Assembly: GCA_002831545.1 (NCBI GenBank)
Contig: CP025095.1
Span: 1,178,001 to 1,242,000, forward strand
Source: Streptococcus suis
GTDB taxonomy: Bacteria; Bacillota; Bacilli; Lactobacillales; Streptococcaceae
Direction of reading: 5' to 3'
DNA length: 64,000 nucleotides
The position numbers and the translations under genes were made by a program. Shown here piece by piece: positions 26,342-36,419 of the stretch (position 1 is the stretch's first letter; each line of letters opens with the position of its first letter). The notes beneath the pieces were generated by a model that was not told the DNA's origin, did no database searches, and saw only the letters and a program-made list of their open reading frames with translations.

Positions 26342-27268
26342 ATGATTTCAGTTATCGTGCCTTGTTTTAATGAAGAAGAGGCAATTCCCTATTTTTACGA
26401 TGCTATGGAGAAAGTTCGTAAGGAGATGGGGGAACAATTTGAGTATATTTTTGTCAATGATGGTTCAAAGGATAGGACACTAAAGGTTTTACGCCAATTG
26501 TCTGGTCAAGACCGAGCTGTTCGCTATCTTTCCTTTTCAAGGAATTTCGGGAAAGAAGCTGCTCTCTATGCAGGTCTACAAGCTGCGCAAGGTGGGCTAG
26601 TGACCGTCATGGATGTTGATTTACAAGATCCACCTGAAATGTTGATGGAAATGAAGGATATGTTGGATGGAAATCCAGATTTAGATTGCGTTGGAACCCG
26701 TCGTGTCAGTCGAGATGGTGAGCCACCGATTCGTAGCTTTTTTGCAAAATTATTCTACAAATTGATGAATAAAATCAGCCAGGTCGAGGTAGTAGACGGT
26801 GCCCGTGATTTCCGTCTCATGCGTCGTCACATGGTAGATGCCATTCTATCTGTGTCTGAATACAATCGCTTTTCGAAAGGAATTTTTGCTTGGGTTGGAT
26901 TCGAGACAGAATACTTGCCCTATGAAAATGTTGAGAGGGTCGCTGGCGAAACTAGTTGGTCTTTCTGGAAATTGCTTTCTTATTCTATTGAAGGAATCAT
27001 CAATTTTTCAGATACACCTTTGAATATTGCCTCCTATACAGGTTTCTTCACCTTCCTATTGTCGCTAGTTCTAATGGTCTTTGTGGTTTTCAAAACCTTG
27101 GTGTTCGGAGATCCTACAATTGGCTGGCCGTCGACTATTTGTATCATCCTATTTTTGGGAGGTCTGCAGTTGATGACCATTGGTATTCTCGGTAAATATT
27201 TGGCAAAAGTTTTCTTGGAAACGAAGAAACGTCCGATTTATATTGTTAAAGAGAAAAGTTCAAACTAG
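26342..27268 (+). CDS. GtrB-like polyprenyl-phosphate glycosyltransferase
   Basis: This 308-residue GT2 enzyme is probably a sugar donor maker that transfers a nucleotide sugar to undecaprenyl phosphate on the cytoplasmic face. The GT-A domain begins MISVIVPCFNEEEAIP, with FVNDGSKDRT and metal/donor motif VDLQDPPEM. RFSKGIFAWVGF is typical of the GtrB/CsbB group. Two C-terminal membrane helices (about 232-255 and 268-290) anchor it. No flippase or acceptor transferase gene adjoins it. The sugar cannot be read from sequence. Confidence 0.88.
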   Translation: MISVIVPCFNEEEAIPYFYDAMEKVRKEMGEQFEYIFVNDGSKDRTLKVLRQLSGQDRAVRYLSFSRNFGKEAALYAGLQAAQGGLVTVMDVDLQDPPEMLMEMKDMLDGNPDLDCVGTRRVSRDGEPPIRSFFAKLFYKLMNKISQVEVVDGARDFRLMRRHMVDAILSVSEYNRFSKGIFAWVGFETEYLPYENVERVAGETSWSFWKLLSYSIEGIINFSDTPLNIASYTGFFTFLLSLVLMVFVVFKTLVFGDPTIGWPSTICIILFLGGLQLMTIGILGKYLAKVFLETKKRPIYIVKEKSSN

Positions 27269-27277
27269 GAGCAGTTT

Positions 27278-27934
27278 ATGGAACATTCAGCTTGGCACGA
27301 ATTGATAAAGGCACAGTTGCCAGAGCATTATTTTGGTAAAATCAATCAGTTTTTAGATCATGTTTATGCTAGTGGAACCATTTATCCGCCTCGTGAGAAG
27401 GTATTTGCTGCCATTCAAACAACGGATTTGGAAGAGGTTAAAGTAGTTATTTTGGGACAGGATCCCTATCACGGACCTGGTCAGGCACAGGGCTTGTCAT
27501 TTTCTGTTCCGAACTCGGTACCAGCTCCGCCATCTCTTCAAAACATCTTAAAAGAATTGACGGATGATATTGGCGTCAAACAAGATCATGATTTGACAGC
27601 ATGGGCGGAACAAGGTGTGCTTTTGCTCAATGCTTGTTTAACTGTGCCAGCAGGTCAGGCCAATGGACATGCAGGGCAAATCTGGGAGCCTTTTACGGAC
27701 GCTGTTATTAAGGTGGTCAATAGCTTAGACCAGCCTGTTGTCTATATTCTTTGGGGTGCTTATGCTCGCAAGAAAAAGGCGTTGATAACCAATCCAAAAC
27801 ATCTGGTTATCGAATCTGCTCATCCAAGCCCTCTTTCAGCCTATCGAGGTTTCTTCGGAAGCAAGCCCTTCTCACAAGCAAATGCCTACTTGACTTCACA
27901 AGGCAGAACAGGAATTGATTGGCTGCGACAGTAG
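27278..27934 (+). CDS. ung: Uracil-DNA glycosylase
   Basis: This 218-residue family 1 enzyme removes uracil from DNA. The catalytic Asp loop [18 protein letters not shown], the uracil-recognition LLNACLTV and the DNA-intercalating [13 protein letters not shown] with its catalytic His are all intact. It starts nine bases after the glycosyltransferase stop and precedes pyrC by 36 bases, so the three are probably cotranscribed. Confidence 0.97.
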   Translation: MEHSAWHELIKAQLPEHYFGKINQFLDHVYASGTIYPPREKVFAAIQTTDLEEVKVVILGQDPYHGPGQAQGLSFSVPNSVPAPPSLQNILKELTDDIGVKQDHDLTAWAEQGVLLLNACLTVPAGQANGHAGQIWEPFTDAVIKVVNSLDQPVVYILWGAYARKKKALITNPKHLVIESAHPSPLSAYRGFFGSKPFSQANAYLTSQGRTGIDWLRQ

Positions 27935-27970
27935 ATGGTAATGGCTTTGGTACTACAAAGGAGAATATGA

Positions 27971-29242
27971 ATGTTATTAGTGAAAAATGGTCGTGTATTG
28001 GATCCGCAATCCGGTTTAGACAAGGTTTGCGACATCTTGATGGACGGAAGTAAGATTGTTAAGATTGCGGAGTCGATTTCAGAAGATGCTGAGCAAGAAG
28101 TGATTGATGCGACAGGATTAGTCGTTGCTCCTGGTTTGGTTGATGTTCATGTGCATTTTCGGGAGCCTGGTCAGACCCATAAAGAAGATATTCATACAGG
28201 AGCTCTTTCTGCAGCAGCGGGTGGTTTTACTTCTGTTGTCATGATGGCAAACACTAATCCGACGATTTCAAATGTTGAAACCTTAAAAGAAGTATTGGAT
28301 TCCGCTAAAAAAGAAGCTATTCACATTTATAGTGTGGCAACCATTACAGATCATTTCGACGGTCAAAATCTGACCGATTTTCCTGCTTTGCTAGAAGCTG
28401 GAGCGGTGGCCTTTTCGGACGACGGTATTCCTTTGACAAATGCTGGCGTGGTTAGAAAAGCTATGAAATTAGCCAAAGAGCAGGGCTGTCTCATCAGTCT
28501 GCATGAAGAAGACCCTGACCTGAATGGTGTCTTGGGACTCAACGAGCAAGTAGCTGAAAAACATTTTCATGTTTGTGGTGCAACTGGCGTGGCAGAATAC
28601 AGCATGGTTGCGCGTGATGTTATGATTGCCTATGAAACAGGTGCGCGTGTCCATATCCAGCATCTATCCAAAGCCGAGTCGGTCAAGGTGGTTGAATTTG
28701 TTCAAGGTCTCGGAGCAAACGTCACGGCAGAAGTCGCACCTCAACATTTTTCACGAACTGAGGACTTACTTCTAACAAAAGGTGCCAATGCTAAAATGAA
28801 TCCGCCACTACGATTAGAAAGTGATCGCTTGGCTGTGATTGATGGGTTGAAATCTGGTGTTATCTCTGTCATTGCGACGGACCATGCACCTCATCACGCA
28901 GATGAGAAAAATGTAGAGGATCTTACGCAAGCTCCTTCAGGAATGACAGGCTTGGAAACCTCGCTTTCACTTGGTTTGACGCATCTGGTGGAAGAAGGGC
29001 ATCTGACCCTCGTGCAATTGTTGGAGAAAATGACTATTAATCCAGCCAAGCTCTATGGTCTTGATGCTGGCTATCTTGCTGAAAATGGCCCAGCTGATCT
29101 TGTTATTTTTGACCCAAATGCAAATCGGTTGGTCACAGCGGATTTTACCTCGAAGTCTGCTAATTCTCCGTTTGTTGGTGATAGTCTGAAAGGACAGGTC
29201 CTTTACACCATTGCAAATGGACAAATAGTATTTGGTAAATAG
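27971..29242 (+). CDS. pyrC: Dihydroorotase
   Basis: This 423-residue class I (zinc) dihydroorotase closes carbamoyl aspartate to dihydroorotate. The zinc-binding [17 protein letters not shown] is near residue 60. Later metal and substrate residues are in SLHEEDP, VHIQHLS and [22 protein letters not shown] precedes the ATG. Unlike pyrK and pyrF, it shows no PyrR leader nearby. Confidence 0.96.
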   Translation: MLLVKNGRVLDPQSGLDKVCDILMDGSKIVKIAESISEDAEQEVIDATGLVVAPGLVDVHVHFREPGQTHKEDIHTGALSAAAGGFTSVVMMANTNPTISNVETLKEVLDSAKKEAIHIYSVATITDHFDGQNLTDFPALLEAGAVAFSDDGIPLTNAGVVRKAMKLAKEQGCLISLHEEDPDLNGVLGLNEQVAEKHFHVCGATGVAEYSMVARDVMIAYETGARVHIQHLSKAESVKVVEFVQGLGANVTAEVAPQHFSRTEDLLLTKGANAKMNPPLRLESDRLAVIDGLKSGVISVIATDHAPHHADEKNVEDLTQAPSGMTGLETSLSLGLTHLVEEGHLTLVQLLEKMTINPAKLYGLDAGYLAENGPADLVIFDPNANRLVTADFTSKSANSPFVGDSLKGQVLYTIANGQIVFGK

Positions 29243-29248
29243 GAAATG

Positions 29249-29580
29249 GAGGCTGGGCAAAAAGCTTAACCTCGCTTCTCAGGGTTCGTGTCAACATCTC
29301 AGCGCAGTGGTTGATTGGGTTTAACAGTCCAGTGGACTGTTAAAGGTTGGAGATAGGATTTGCGAAGCAAATCTCAGCAATTCGTGTTTTACACTCCAAA
29401 TCTGACCTCTACGACTGATGCGAACAGAGTTCGCCTTATCTCCAACCTCAAACTGTCTCCCAGACAGTTTGAGCTGTGCGGGGGTGGGAGTGAAACAGTC
29501 TGGGGATAGACTGTTTCAGCTCAACAACTTAAAACGAAAAATTGTTGACGAACTCTTTTTTGACCAGTCGAGTTCTTTCC
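29249..29580. repeat. Dispersed modular repeat, copy 1
   Basis: This 330-base non-coding stretch is built of small hairpins: ACAGTC/GACTGT, GATTTGC GAA GCAAATC, AAACTGTCT/AGACAGTTT, GAAACAGTCT/AGACTGTTTC. Blocks such as GCAGTGGTTGATTGGGTTTA and TTTGCGAAGCAAATC recur at 41260-41460 after topA. No protein is encoded. It looks like a genome-wide intergenic repeat. Confidence 0.75.
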
Positions 29581-29648
29581 CGCTCCCTTATTTCGAACCT
29601 TTTTGACATGTAAGCGATTTTAATGTTTTTGTTTTTTGATAAAAAGTG

Positions 29649-29654
29649 TATAAT
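29649..29654 (+). promoter_or_regulatory. -10 element of the 5'-nucleotidase gene
   Basis: TATAAT with a transcription start expected around 29661, which rules out the ATG at 29668 as a practical start. No good -35. Confidence 0.5.
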
Positions 29655-29688
29655 AGAGATATAAAAAATGCCGAAGAAAGGTCTATTT

Positions 29689-31773
29689 ATGAAAAAGAAA
29701 AAAATCTTGTTGCCTGTAATGTCCACACTCTTGTTGGCGCCATTTGTTTTAGCTCAACAAGTACAAGCTGCTGAAACAACGACTGCAGCTACGACAACCA
29801 ATCAGCCAGCAACGTCAGTTGAAAATGTAGCAACGGAGGAAACTGTTGTTCCTGCTGCGGAAGAAACAGTAGAGGCAGTCATTATCCACACAAACGACGT
29901 TCACGGTCGCATTCTTGAAGAAAAGAATGTCATCGGTGACGCTAAGGCTGCAGCAGTCATTGAAGAAGAACGTGCCAAAGTAGAAAATACAATTGTAGTA
30001 GATGCTGGTGATGCCTTCCAAGGACTTCCAATTTCCAACTCTACAAAAGGTGAAGACCGCGCCAATATCATGAACCAAGTCGGCTATGATGCAATGGCTG
30101 TTGGTAACCATGAATTTGACTTTGGGATGGATCAAGCAATCAAGTACAAAGAAACCTTGAACTTCCCGCTATTGAGTGCTAACACTTACGTTAATGGCGC
30201 TCGTGTTTTTGAAGCTTCAACTATTGTCGATAAAACTCCAACTGTTGTAGGCGATGAATTTGTAGTTATCGGTGTAACAACACCTGAAACTGCTACAAAA
30301 ACCCATCCTAAAAATGTTGAGGGAGTAATATTTACCGACCCAGTCACAGAAGTCAATAAAGTGATTGACGAAGTGGAAGCGCGTGCTCTAGCAGATAATC
30401 GTGTTTACAAGAACTATATCATTCTAGCTCACCTAGGTGTTGATTCTACAACACCTGTTGAATGGAGAGGTTCAACTCTTGCTGAAGCACTTTCTAAAAA
30501 TAGTAAATTAGCTGGTAAACGTGTTATTGTTATCGATGGTCATTCCCACACGGTAGAAGCGACTACCTATGGAGAAAACGTTACTTATAATCAAACAGGC
30601 TCTTACTTGAACAATATCGGTAAAGTAACCTTGAAATCCGATAAGTTATTGGGTGAAGCTAGCTTGATTTCTGCTGCGGATACTAAAAATGTGACGCCAA
30701 ATGCTAAAATCGCAGCCTTGGTTGATGAAATTAAAGCAAAATATGAAGCTGAAAATGCTCAAGTAGTTATTGAAAATAACCCAGTAGAATTAAACGGAGA
30801 CCGCTCAAACGTGCGTGTTCGTGAAACCAACTTGGGGAATGCAGTGGCGGATGCGATTTATGCCTATGGTCAAACAGGATTTTCAAACAAAACTAGCCTT
30901 GCTGTGACTAACGGTGGTGGTCTACGTGCAACAATTGCTAAAGATCAGCCTGTTACAAAAGGTGATATTATTGCAGTCTTGCCATTTGGTAACATTGTTT
31001 CTCAAATCACTGTGACTGGTCAGCAAATTTATGATATGTTTACCAAGTCTTTATCATCTACATTGCAAGTGAATCCAGAAACTGGCGAGATGCTTTTAGA
31101 TGAAAATGGTATGCCGCTCTTTGAAGCTAGTGGTGGATTCCTACACATTTCAGGAGCAAATGTATTCTACGATCCAACCCTTCCTGTAGAAGAACGTGTT
31201 CTTCTTATCGGTATTCTTAATCCAGAGACTGGCGAATATGACGCCTTGGATCTTGAAAAAACGTACTATTTAGCAACAAATGACTTCCTTGCTGCTGGTG
31301 GTGATGGCTACACAATGCTTGGCGGAGCACGTGAAGAAGGTCCTTCAATGGACAGCGTCTTTGCTGAATACCTAAAGACAGCTGACTTATCAGCTTATGA
31401 GGTTGTCAACCCATATTCACGTATCATTCCTGTAAATTCAAGCATTGATACGGATGAAGATGGCTACCCAGACTTTATCGAAATTTTATTGGATACTGAG
31501 CCAGAAAATCCAGCCTCAAATCCAGAAACTGTTCCAGCTGAAAATACGGATTCACCATCTAATCAAGCGCAAAATACTTCAGCAACGGACAAGAAGGCCC
31601 CAGTTGATTCTCCTAAAGTAGGAGATAAAAAATCAGAAGTAGCAAGTCCAGTAAAAACTACAAAAGCAGGAGTCTTGCCAAATACTGGTGATCAGATGAA
31701 TCTGACGCTCAGCCTGTTTGGTTTAGGTCTTGCAGGACTGGCCATGGCAGTAGGTCGTAGAAAAGAAAATTAA
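29689..31773 (+). CDS. LPXTG-anchored 5'-nucleotidase
   Basis: This 694-residue cell-wall-anchored ecto-5'-nucleotidase probably releases adenosine from AMP outside the cell. The signal peptide runs to LAQQVQA. The metallophosphatase domain has VIIHTNDVHGR, VDAGDAFQGLP and AVGNHEFDFG. The 5'-nucleotidase C-terminal domain has VTNGGGLRATI and NDFLAAGGDGY. A short calcium-binding type segment (DTDEDGYPDF), a Pro/Ser-rich wall-spanning part and LPNTG with a membrane helix and RRK tail follow. The ATG at 29689 follows AAAGG; an in-frame ATG at 29668 lies too close to the transcription start. Such enzymes are known as immune-evasion factors in S. suis and other streptococci. Confidence 0.93.
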   Translation: MKKKKILLPVMSTLLLAPFVLAQQVQAAETTTAATTTNQPATSVENVATEETVVPAAEETVEAVIIHTNDVHGRILEEKNVIGDAKAAAVIEEERAKVENTIVVDAGDAFQGLPISNSTKGEDRANIMNQVGYDAMAVGNHEFDFGMDQAIKYKETLNFPLLSANTYVNGARVFEASTIVDKTPTVVGDEFVVIGVTTPETATKTHPKNVEGVIFTDPVTEVNKVIDEVEARALADNRVYKNYIILAHLGVDSTTPVEWRGSTLAEALSKNSKLAGKRVIVIDGHSHTVEATTYGENVTYNQTGSYLNNIGKVTLKSDKLLGEASLISAADTKNVTPNAKIAALVDEIKAKYEAENAQVVIENNPVELNGDRSNVRVRETNLGNAVADAIYAYGQTGFSNKTSLAVTNGGGLRATIAKDQPVTKGDIIAVLPFGNIVSQITVTGQQIYDMFTKSLSSTLQVNPETGEMLLDENGMPLFEASGGFLHISGANVFYDPTLPVEERVLLIGILNPETGEYDALDLEKTYYLATNDFLAAGGDGYTMLGGAREEGPSMDSVFAEYLKTADLSAYEVVNPYSRIIPVNSSIDTDEDGYPDFIEILLDTEPENPASNPETVPAENTDSPSNQAQNTSATDKKAPVDSPKVGDKKSEVASPVKTTKAGVLPNTGDQMNLTLSLFGLGLAGLAMAVGRRKEN

Positions 31774-31784
31774 TCAATCATCTG

Positions 31785-31812
31785 AAAACAGGGTCTTCGG
31801 ACTCTGTTTTTG
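31785..31812 (+). terminator. Terminator after 5'-nucleotidase
   Basis: AACAGGGTC TTCG GACTCTGTT plus T-run: stable TTCG tetraloop stem with one G-U pair. Confidence 0.85.
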
Positions 31813-31824
31813 ACTGGAGGAAAC

Positions 31825-32472
31825 ATGCAAACTGTATTTCAATATCAAAAAGAGGGGGATCGTGAGCAGATTAGTTCTTACGTTCTGCTTAGCAACTCCC
31901 CGCGTCGTAAACAATTATTGGGATTTTTACAACCACAAATCGCATCAGTTGAAGTGGATGAGCGTGGTATCGAAGAACATTTTATGAAACAATTCGCTAC
32001 AGACGATTTTCTCACTCGAGCTGCAAAAACTTGTTGTGAAATTTCCAAAGCCAAATCGGACATGGATTTGGTAACTGGTCATCTCTACATTTCTGCGGAT
32101 ACAATCGTCGTGTCAGATGGGCAAATTTTTAACAAGCCTCAAGATTTGACAGAAGCTGAAACCATGTTACGTTCCTATTTTGGAAAGAGTCATCACGTTG
32201 TAACCTCTGTCTGCCTACGGACAAGACACTCACTGGATGTTTTTTATACGGTTGCACAGATTGATTTTGTCGACTATTATCCAGCCCTTGAAGAGGTTAT
32301 TCAATCATATATCCGTTAAAAGCAGCCACTCGACAAGGCAGGTGCATACGGTATTCAGGAGCTGGATCCACGCTTTGTGGCGGGCATTTCAGGGGATGTT
32401 CACACCATTATTGGTCTACCTGTAGCCGAAGTTTCCCGCAGGATTTTTTCTGAAGAAGGTTTTGAAAAATAG
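31825..32472 (+). pseudogene. maf: Maf nucleotide pyrophosphatase, interrupted by one stop codon
   Basis: The frame shows the Maf signature VLLSNSPRRKQLLG and SADTIVVSDGQIFNKP. It stops at TAA (32317-32319) after SYIR. Reading on in the same frame continues KQPLDKAGAYGIQE and ends normally with the family tail at 32470. The residue at the stop is Glu in the expected motif YxxxxQPLDKAG, so one change GAA to TAA explains it. The truncated product has 164 residues and lacks the QPLDKAGAYGIQ segment, which shapes the active site, so loss of function is likely unless the stop is read through. The start at 31825 follows GGAGG. Confidence 0.88.
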
Positions 32473-32523
32473 CAGAGCTCAATAGCTAGTTTGTGGTATA
32501 ATAGTGGTCGAAAAGGAGAGTTT

Positions 32524-33012
32524 ATGACCGTCGACATTGAAAGATACAAGCAATTGGCCCAGCAGAAGCAAGGAGAACATCGAAAATTTCTAGCAAATTT
32601 GAAGAAAAAAGCACCTAAAAATTTGGATAGAATTGTTCAAGATATTCATGCCGAAGTATTTTCTGAAATCGACTGTACAGAGTGTGCCAACTGTTGTAAA
32701 ACGTTGGGACCACTCTTTACAGAAGCAGATATTACCCGAATTGCCAAGCATTTGCGCATGAAACTTCCAGTTTTTGAGGATATGTATTTGCGTGTGGATG
32801 AGGACGGAGATAAGGTGTTTCAATCCATGCCCTGTCCCTTCCTTGGAGGCGATAATCTATGTAGTATCTATGATGCTCGTCCCAAAGCCTGTCGAGAATT
32901 TCCGCATACTGACCGCAAGAAGATTTATCAAATCAATAATTTAACAATAAAAAATACTCTGATTTGTCCCGCAGCCTATCTCTTTGTCGAAAAGTTACGG
33001 GAGAGAATTTAA
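32524..33012 (+). CDS. YkgJ-family cysteine-cluster protein
   Basis: This 162-residue protein has the CxxCxxCC metal-binding signature (DCTECANCCKTLG) followed by PCPFLGGDNLCSIYDARP and CREFP, the YkgJ (UPF0153) pattern of eight conserved cysteines binding zinc or iron. The function of the family is not established. ATG 32524 follows AAAGGAG, and an extended -10 (TGGTATAAT, 32494-32502) lies upstream. It stands alone between the broken maf gene and rbgA. Confidence 0.85.
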   Translation: MTVDIERYKQLAQQKQGEHRKFLANLKKKAPKNLDRIVQDIHAEVFSEIDCTECANCCKTLGPLFTEADITRIAKHLRMKLPVFEDMYLRVDEDGDKVFQSMPCPFLGGDNLCSIYDARPKACREFPHTDRKKIYQINNLTIKNTLICPAAYLFVEKLRERI

Positions 33013-33063
33013 GGGGAACAAGTAAGACAAAATATTGATTTTCTGCTATAATAATAAAAAAAC

Positions 33064-33086
33064 AAGCCGTTTTTACGGCTTTTTTC
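33064..33086 (+). terminator. Hairpin terminator in front of rbgA
   Basis: AAGCCGT TTTT ACGGCTT with T-run. It lies downstream of a TATAAT at 33047-33052, so it may end the YkgJ transcript or act as an early attenuator for rbgA. Confidence 0.8.
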
Positions 33087-33111
33087 AATGAATCATATTT
33101 AGGAGGACCCC

Positions 33112-33963
33112 ATGGCAATTATTCAATGGTTTCCGGGCCACATGTCAAAAGCTCGCAGGCAGGTGCAGGAAAACATCAAGCACGTTGATTTCGTGACCAT
33201 TTTGGTCGATGCCCGCCTGCCCCTATCCAGCCAGAACCCCATGCTGACAAAGATTGTTGGAGACAAGCCCAAGCTCATGATTCTCAACAAGGTCGATTTG
33301 GCAGACCCTGTCCGTACGAAAGAATGGCAGAGCTACTTTGAAGGTCAGGGCATTCGTACCCTTGCTATCAACTCAAAAGAGCAAGCGACGGTGAAAAAAG
33401 TGACCGACGCAGCCAAGAGCCTGATGAAAGAGAAAATTGAACGCCTCCGCCAAAGAGGCATTCAAAAAGAAACCCTGAGGACCATGATTATCGGTATTCC
33501 AAACGCAGGGAAATCTACCCTCATGAACCGTCTGGCTGGTAAGAAAATCGCCGTTGTCGGCAACAAACCAGGTGTGACTAAGGGGCAGCAGTGGCTTAAA
33601 TCTAACAAGGACCTTGAAATCCTTGATACGCCAGGAATTCTTTGGCCTAAGTTTGAGGACCAGGAAGTTGGACTTAAGTTGGCTCTGACAGGAGCCATTA
33701 AGGATCAGCTCTTGCCCATGGACGAAGTGACTATTTTCGGTCTGGATTACTTCAAAGCCAATTACCCAGAACGCCTCCAAGAGCGATTCAAGGGCATGGA
33801 TTTGGAGCAGGAAACGCCTGAACTTATTATGGACTGGACAAAAAAACTGGGCTTCCGTGATGATTATGACCGTTTTTACAACCTCTTTGTCAAGGACGTT
33901 CGGGATGGGCGTTTAGGTACCTATACATTAGACAGGGTGAGTGACTTAGATGGCAACGATTAA
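33112..33963 (+). CDS. rbgA: Ribosome biogenesis GTPase RbgA (YlqF)
   Basis: This 283-residue circularly permuted GTPase is needed for late assembly of the 50S subunit. Motif order is permuted, as in the family: G4 NKVDLAD (about residue 61) comes before G1 [10 protein letters not shown] (about 128) and G3 DTPGILWP (about 174). [11 protein letters not shown] at the N-terminus is the family hallmark. AGGAGG precedes the ATG. The gene overlaps rnhB by 14 bases, an arrangement common in streptococci. Confidence 0.96.
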   Translation: MAIIQWFPGHMSKARRQVQENIKHVDFVTILVDARLPLSSQNPMLTKIVGDKPKLMILNKVDLADPVRTKEWQSYFEGQGIRTLAINSKEQATVKKVTDAAKSLMKEKIERLRQRGIQKETLRTMIIGIPNAGKSTLMNRLAGKKIAVVGNKPGVTKGQQWLKSNKDLEILDTPGILWPKFEDQEVGLKLALTGAIKDQLLPMDEVTIFGLDYFKANYPERLQERFKGMDLEQETPELIMDWTKKLGFRDDYDRFYNLFVKDVRDGRLGTYTLDRVSDLDGND

Positions 33964-34729
33964 GGAAGTGACTGCTCTGCTGGCTCAGGTAGACAGTCTG
34001 GACAGTCCAGTCTGGGACCAACTATCTCAGGATGAGCGAGCAGGGGTTCAGGCTGCTATTAAGAAACGCCGTAAGGAGCTGGAAAAAGAAGCAGCAGAAG
34101 ATGCTCGCTTAGAAGCTATGCTATCTTACGAAAAAGCCCTTTATGAAAATGGGGTGGAGTTCATCGCTGGTATCGACGAAGTCGGCCGAGGGCCTCTAGC
34201 AGGTCCTGTGGTGGCAGCGGCAGTTATCTTGCCCAAGTGCTGTAAAATTCGCTACCTCAATGACTCCAAGAAAATCCCCAAGTCCAAGCACGAGGCTATC
34301 TACGAAGAAGTGATGGAGCGAGCGGTGGCAGTCGGTGTAGGCGTCAAAGATGCGGCTGTCATCGACCAGGTCAACATCTATGAGGCGACCAAATTAGCCA
34401 TGTTGGAAGCTTTGGGGCAGTTGAGCCAAGAGCCTGAACACCTTTTGATAGACGCTATGAAGTTGGATACACCCCTACCGCAAACTTCTATCATCAAGGG
34501 AGATGCCAATAGCCTATCTATCGCAGCTTCCTCTATCGTTGCCAAGGTGACGCGGGATAAGATGATGGCGGACTATGACAAGGGGTTCTCAGGCTACGGT
34601 TTCGCCAAGAATGCTGGCTATGGAACGGCAGAGCATTTAGAAGGCTTGAACAAGCTAGGCATCACGCCCATTCACCGTAAGACCTTTGAGCCCATTAAGA
34701 CAATGCTAGCAGGAGGGAAATCGTCGTGA
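33950..34729 (+). CDS. rnhB: Ribonuclease HII
   Basis: This 259-residue enzyme removes ribonucleotides and RNA primers from [23 protein letters not shown] contains the catalytic DE, and LIDAMKL and [10 protein letters not shown] give the remaining acidic and structural residues. The N-terminal about 70 residues are the extension seen in firmicute RNase HII. The stop overlaps the next gene (GTGA). Confidence 0.96.
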   Translation: MATIKEVTALLAQVDSLDSPVWDQLSQDERAGVQAAIKKRRKELEKEAAEDARLEAMLSYEKALYENGVEFIAGIDEVGRGPLAGPVVAAAVILPKCCKIRYLNDSKKIPKSKHEAIYEEVMERAVAVGVGVKDAAVIDQVNIYEATKLAMLEALGQLSQEPEHLLIDAMKLDTPLPQTSIIKGDANSLSIAASSIVAKVTRDKMMADYDKGFSGYGFAKNAGYGTAEHLEGLNKLGITPIHRKTFEPIKTMLAGGKSS

Positions 34730-35733
34730 CGGTCTTTTTCTGGCTTTTACTAGCTTCCAGCGGATTATTTGCCCTTCTTTATTTCTGGGAGCGACGGTCG
34801 ATTTTTATCTCCCTGTTTGCTTTGAACATCCTCGTCTGGGCCTTGGCATGGATTATCTCAACAGGCATTCTCGAAAACAATGAAATCTTGCGTTTATTGG
34901 CAATCGCTCTGGCAATGGTATTGGCTCTAGCCTTCTTAAGTGGTCCATTTGTCTTGCTGATTACCCTCTATCTGAACGGTTTTCGGATTTTGAAGCGAGA
35001 AGGTGTCCGTTTTCATAACTTTTTGTCTTTAGGATTAGCTATCGGCTTAACTTTCTATCTCTTTATCGCGCCATCTGTGGCAAGCTCCCTTTCTGGTATC
35101 AGTTTTTTCAATATGGTGTTTGTCTATGTTGGATTCTTAGTGTCCTATGCCATTATCATCAGTATGCTTTATACGACATCTAGCTTTGTCAATTTGGTCA
35201 ATCTTTTCCCTGGGAAGCTTGATTATGTGGTGGTGCTTGGAGCTGGATTGATTGGTGATAAGGTGACGCCACTTTTGGCTTCGCGGATTGAAAAAGGCAT
35301 AGCGATCTACCAGAAACATCCTGGCAGTAAGCTCATCATGTCAGGCGGACAAGGACCTGATGAACTCATAGCTGAAGGTCAAGCTATGGCAAATTATGCC
35401 TTGGAGAAAGGAGTGCCTGCTGAAGACATTCTCATCGAAAACCAATCAACCAACACAGAAGAAAATTTGAAATTTTCCTATGCCCTAATGAAACCTGGTA
35501 GTCGATTTGCCCTTGTAACCAATTACTATCATGTTTTCAGAGCTCTGCTATTGGCCCGAAAACTGAAAATCAAATGTATCGGCTATGGAGCAAAAACCAA
35601 ATTTTACTTTAGCCTTAATGCCTTTATTCGGGAATTTGTTGGCTATGTAGTCATGAGCCGAAAGGTGCATTTGGTGTTTTTAGGTATCATGTCAGTTCTT
35701 TATCTGCTTGGTATGATCATCAGTTTAATGTAG
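34726..35733 (+). CDS. YdcF/SanA-like DUF218 membrane protein
   Basis: This 335-residue protein has about five to six N-terminal membrane helices (1-160), then a DUF218 domain: [54 protein letters not shown], and [11 protein letters not shown] final membrane helix closes it. The family includes ElyC/SanA proteins of envelope integrity; the exact role is unknown. It begins with a GTG overlapping the rnhB stop (GTGA), so translation is coupled. Confidence 0.85.
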   Translation: MTVFFWLLLASSGLFALLYFWERRSIFISLFALNILVWALAWIISTGILENNEILRLLAIALAMVLALAFLSGPFVLLITLYLNGFRILKREGVRFHNFLSLGLAIGLTFYLFIAPSVASSLSGISFFNMVFVYVGFLVSYAIIISMLYTTSSFVNLVNLFPGKLDYVVVLGAGLIGDKVTPLLASRIEKGIAIYQKHPGSKLIMSGGQGPDELIAEGQAMANYALEKGVPAEDILIENQSTNTEENLKFSYALMKPGSRFALVTNYYHVFRALLLARKLKIKCIGYGAKTKFYFSLNAFIREFVGYVVMSRKVHLVFLGIMSVLYLLGMIISLM

Positions 35734-35735
35734 TA

Positions 35736-35767
35736 AAAACAGCCTCTAGTTTTCTAGAAGCTGTTTT
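35736..35767. terminator. Bidirectional terminator between YdcF-like and hlyIII
   Basis: AAAACAGC...GCTGTTTT arms with an inner CTCTAG/CTAGAA pairing; T-runs on both strands serve the two convergent genes. Confidence 0.8.
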
Positions 35768-35768
35768 C

Positions 35769-36419
35769 TTATAGCATAAAATAGACAATGGCCATGTATT
35801 GCAGTGCTGAAGCCAATAGGATAAAGAGATGCCAAATCATGTGGAAATAAGGCTTTTTCTTAGAATAAAAGATAGCACCTACGGTGTAGGATAAGCCACC
35901 AGCCAGCATCAAAATTCCGAAAATAAGTCCAGTTTTTTGAAGAATGGCTGGCAAGATAAAGACCACCAACCAGCCCATAAAGAGATAGAGAAATAGGCTG
36001 AATTTTTCGTTTATTTTTTTAGCAAAAATTTTATAGAGTATACCGAAAATAGTCAATCCCCATTGCAAACCAACAATCAGATAGCCCAGCCAACCACCGA
36101 CCAAGGAAAGGGCAACAGGTGTGTAGCTCCCAGCGATAGCGATGTAAATCATACTATGGTCAATAATCCTCAGGATGTATTTGTGAGTAGAAGCATAGGG
36201 CATGGAGTGGTAGATGGAAGAGGATAGGAACATGAGAAATAGGCTGATGACAAAAATGGACATGCCGACTACTGCTGTCACGTTATAATCTTGAAAAGAA
36301 TGGATAGCAGTAATAGGGAGTAAAATCAGCATAAACAAGGCCCCAACTGCATGTGTCACACTATTTGCGACTTCTTCACCAAATGAAAGCTTTAAACTTA
36401 ATTTCAAACTAGGATTCAT
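35769..36419 (-). CDS. Hemolysin III family (TrhA) membrane protein
   Basis: This 216-residue protein has seven predicted membrane helices. It carries the PAQR/hemolysin III marks: EEVANSVTHAVGALF at the N-terminus, SSSIYHSM, RIIDHSMIYIAIAGSYTPVAL, and MIWHLFILLASALQ near the end. The conserved Ser/His/Asp residues of this putative hydrolase fold are kept. In bacilli TrhA has been linked to membrane homeostasis. The start overlaps the end of the DUF1836 gene by 11 bases, so the two are one operon. Confidence 0.92.
   Translation of the reverse strand: MNPSLKLSLKLSFGEEVANSVTHAVGALFMLILLPITAIHSFQDYNVTAVVGMSIFVISLFLMFLSSSIYHSMPYASTHKYILRIIDHSMIYIAIAGSYTPVALSLVGGWLGYLIVGLQWGLTIFGILYKIFAKKINEKFSLFLYLFMGWLVVFILPAILQKTGLIFGILMLAGGLSYTVGAIFYSKKKPYFHMIWHLFILLASALQYMAIVYFML

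Noticed and set aside
33373..33780. 135-codon minus-strand frame opposite rbgA
   Set aside because: Mirror frame of a well-conserved GTPase gene; no promoter, ribosome site or recognisable domain.
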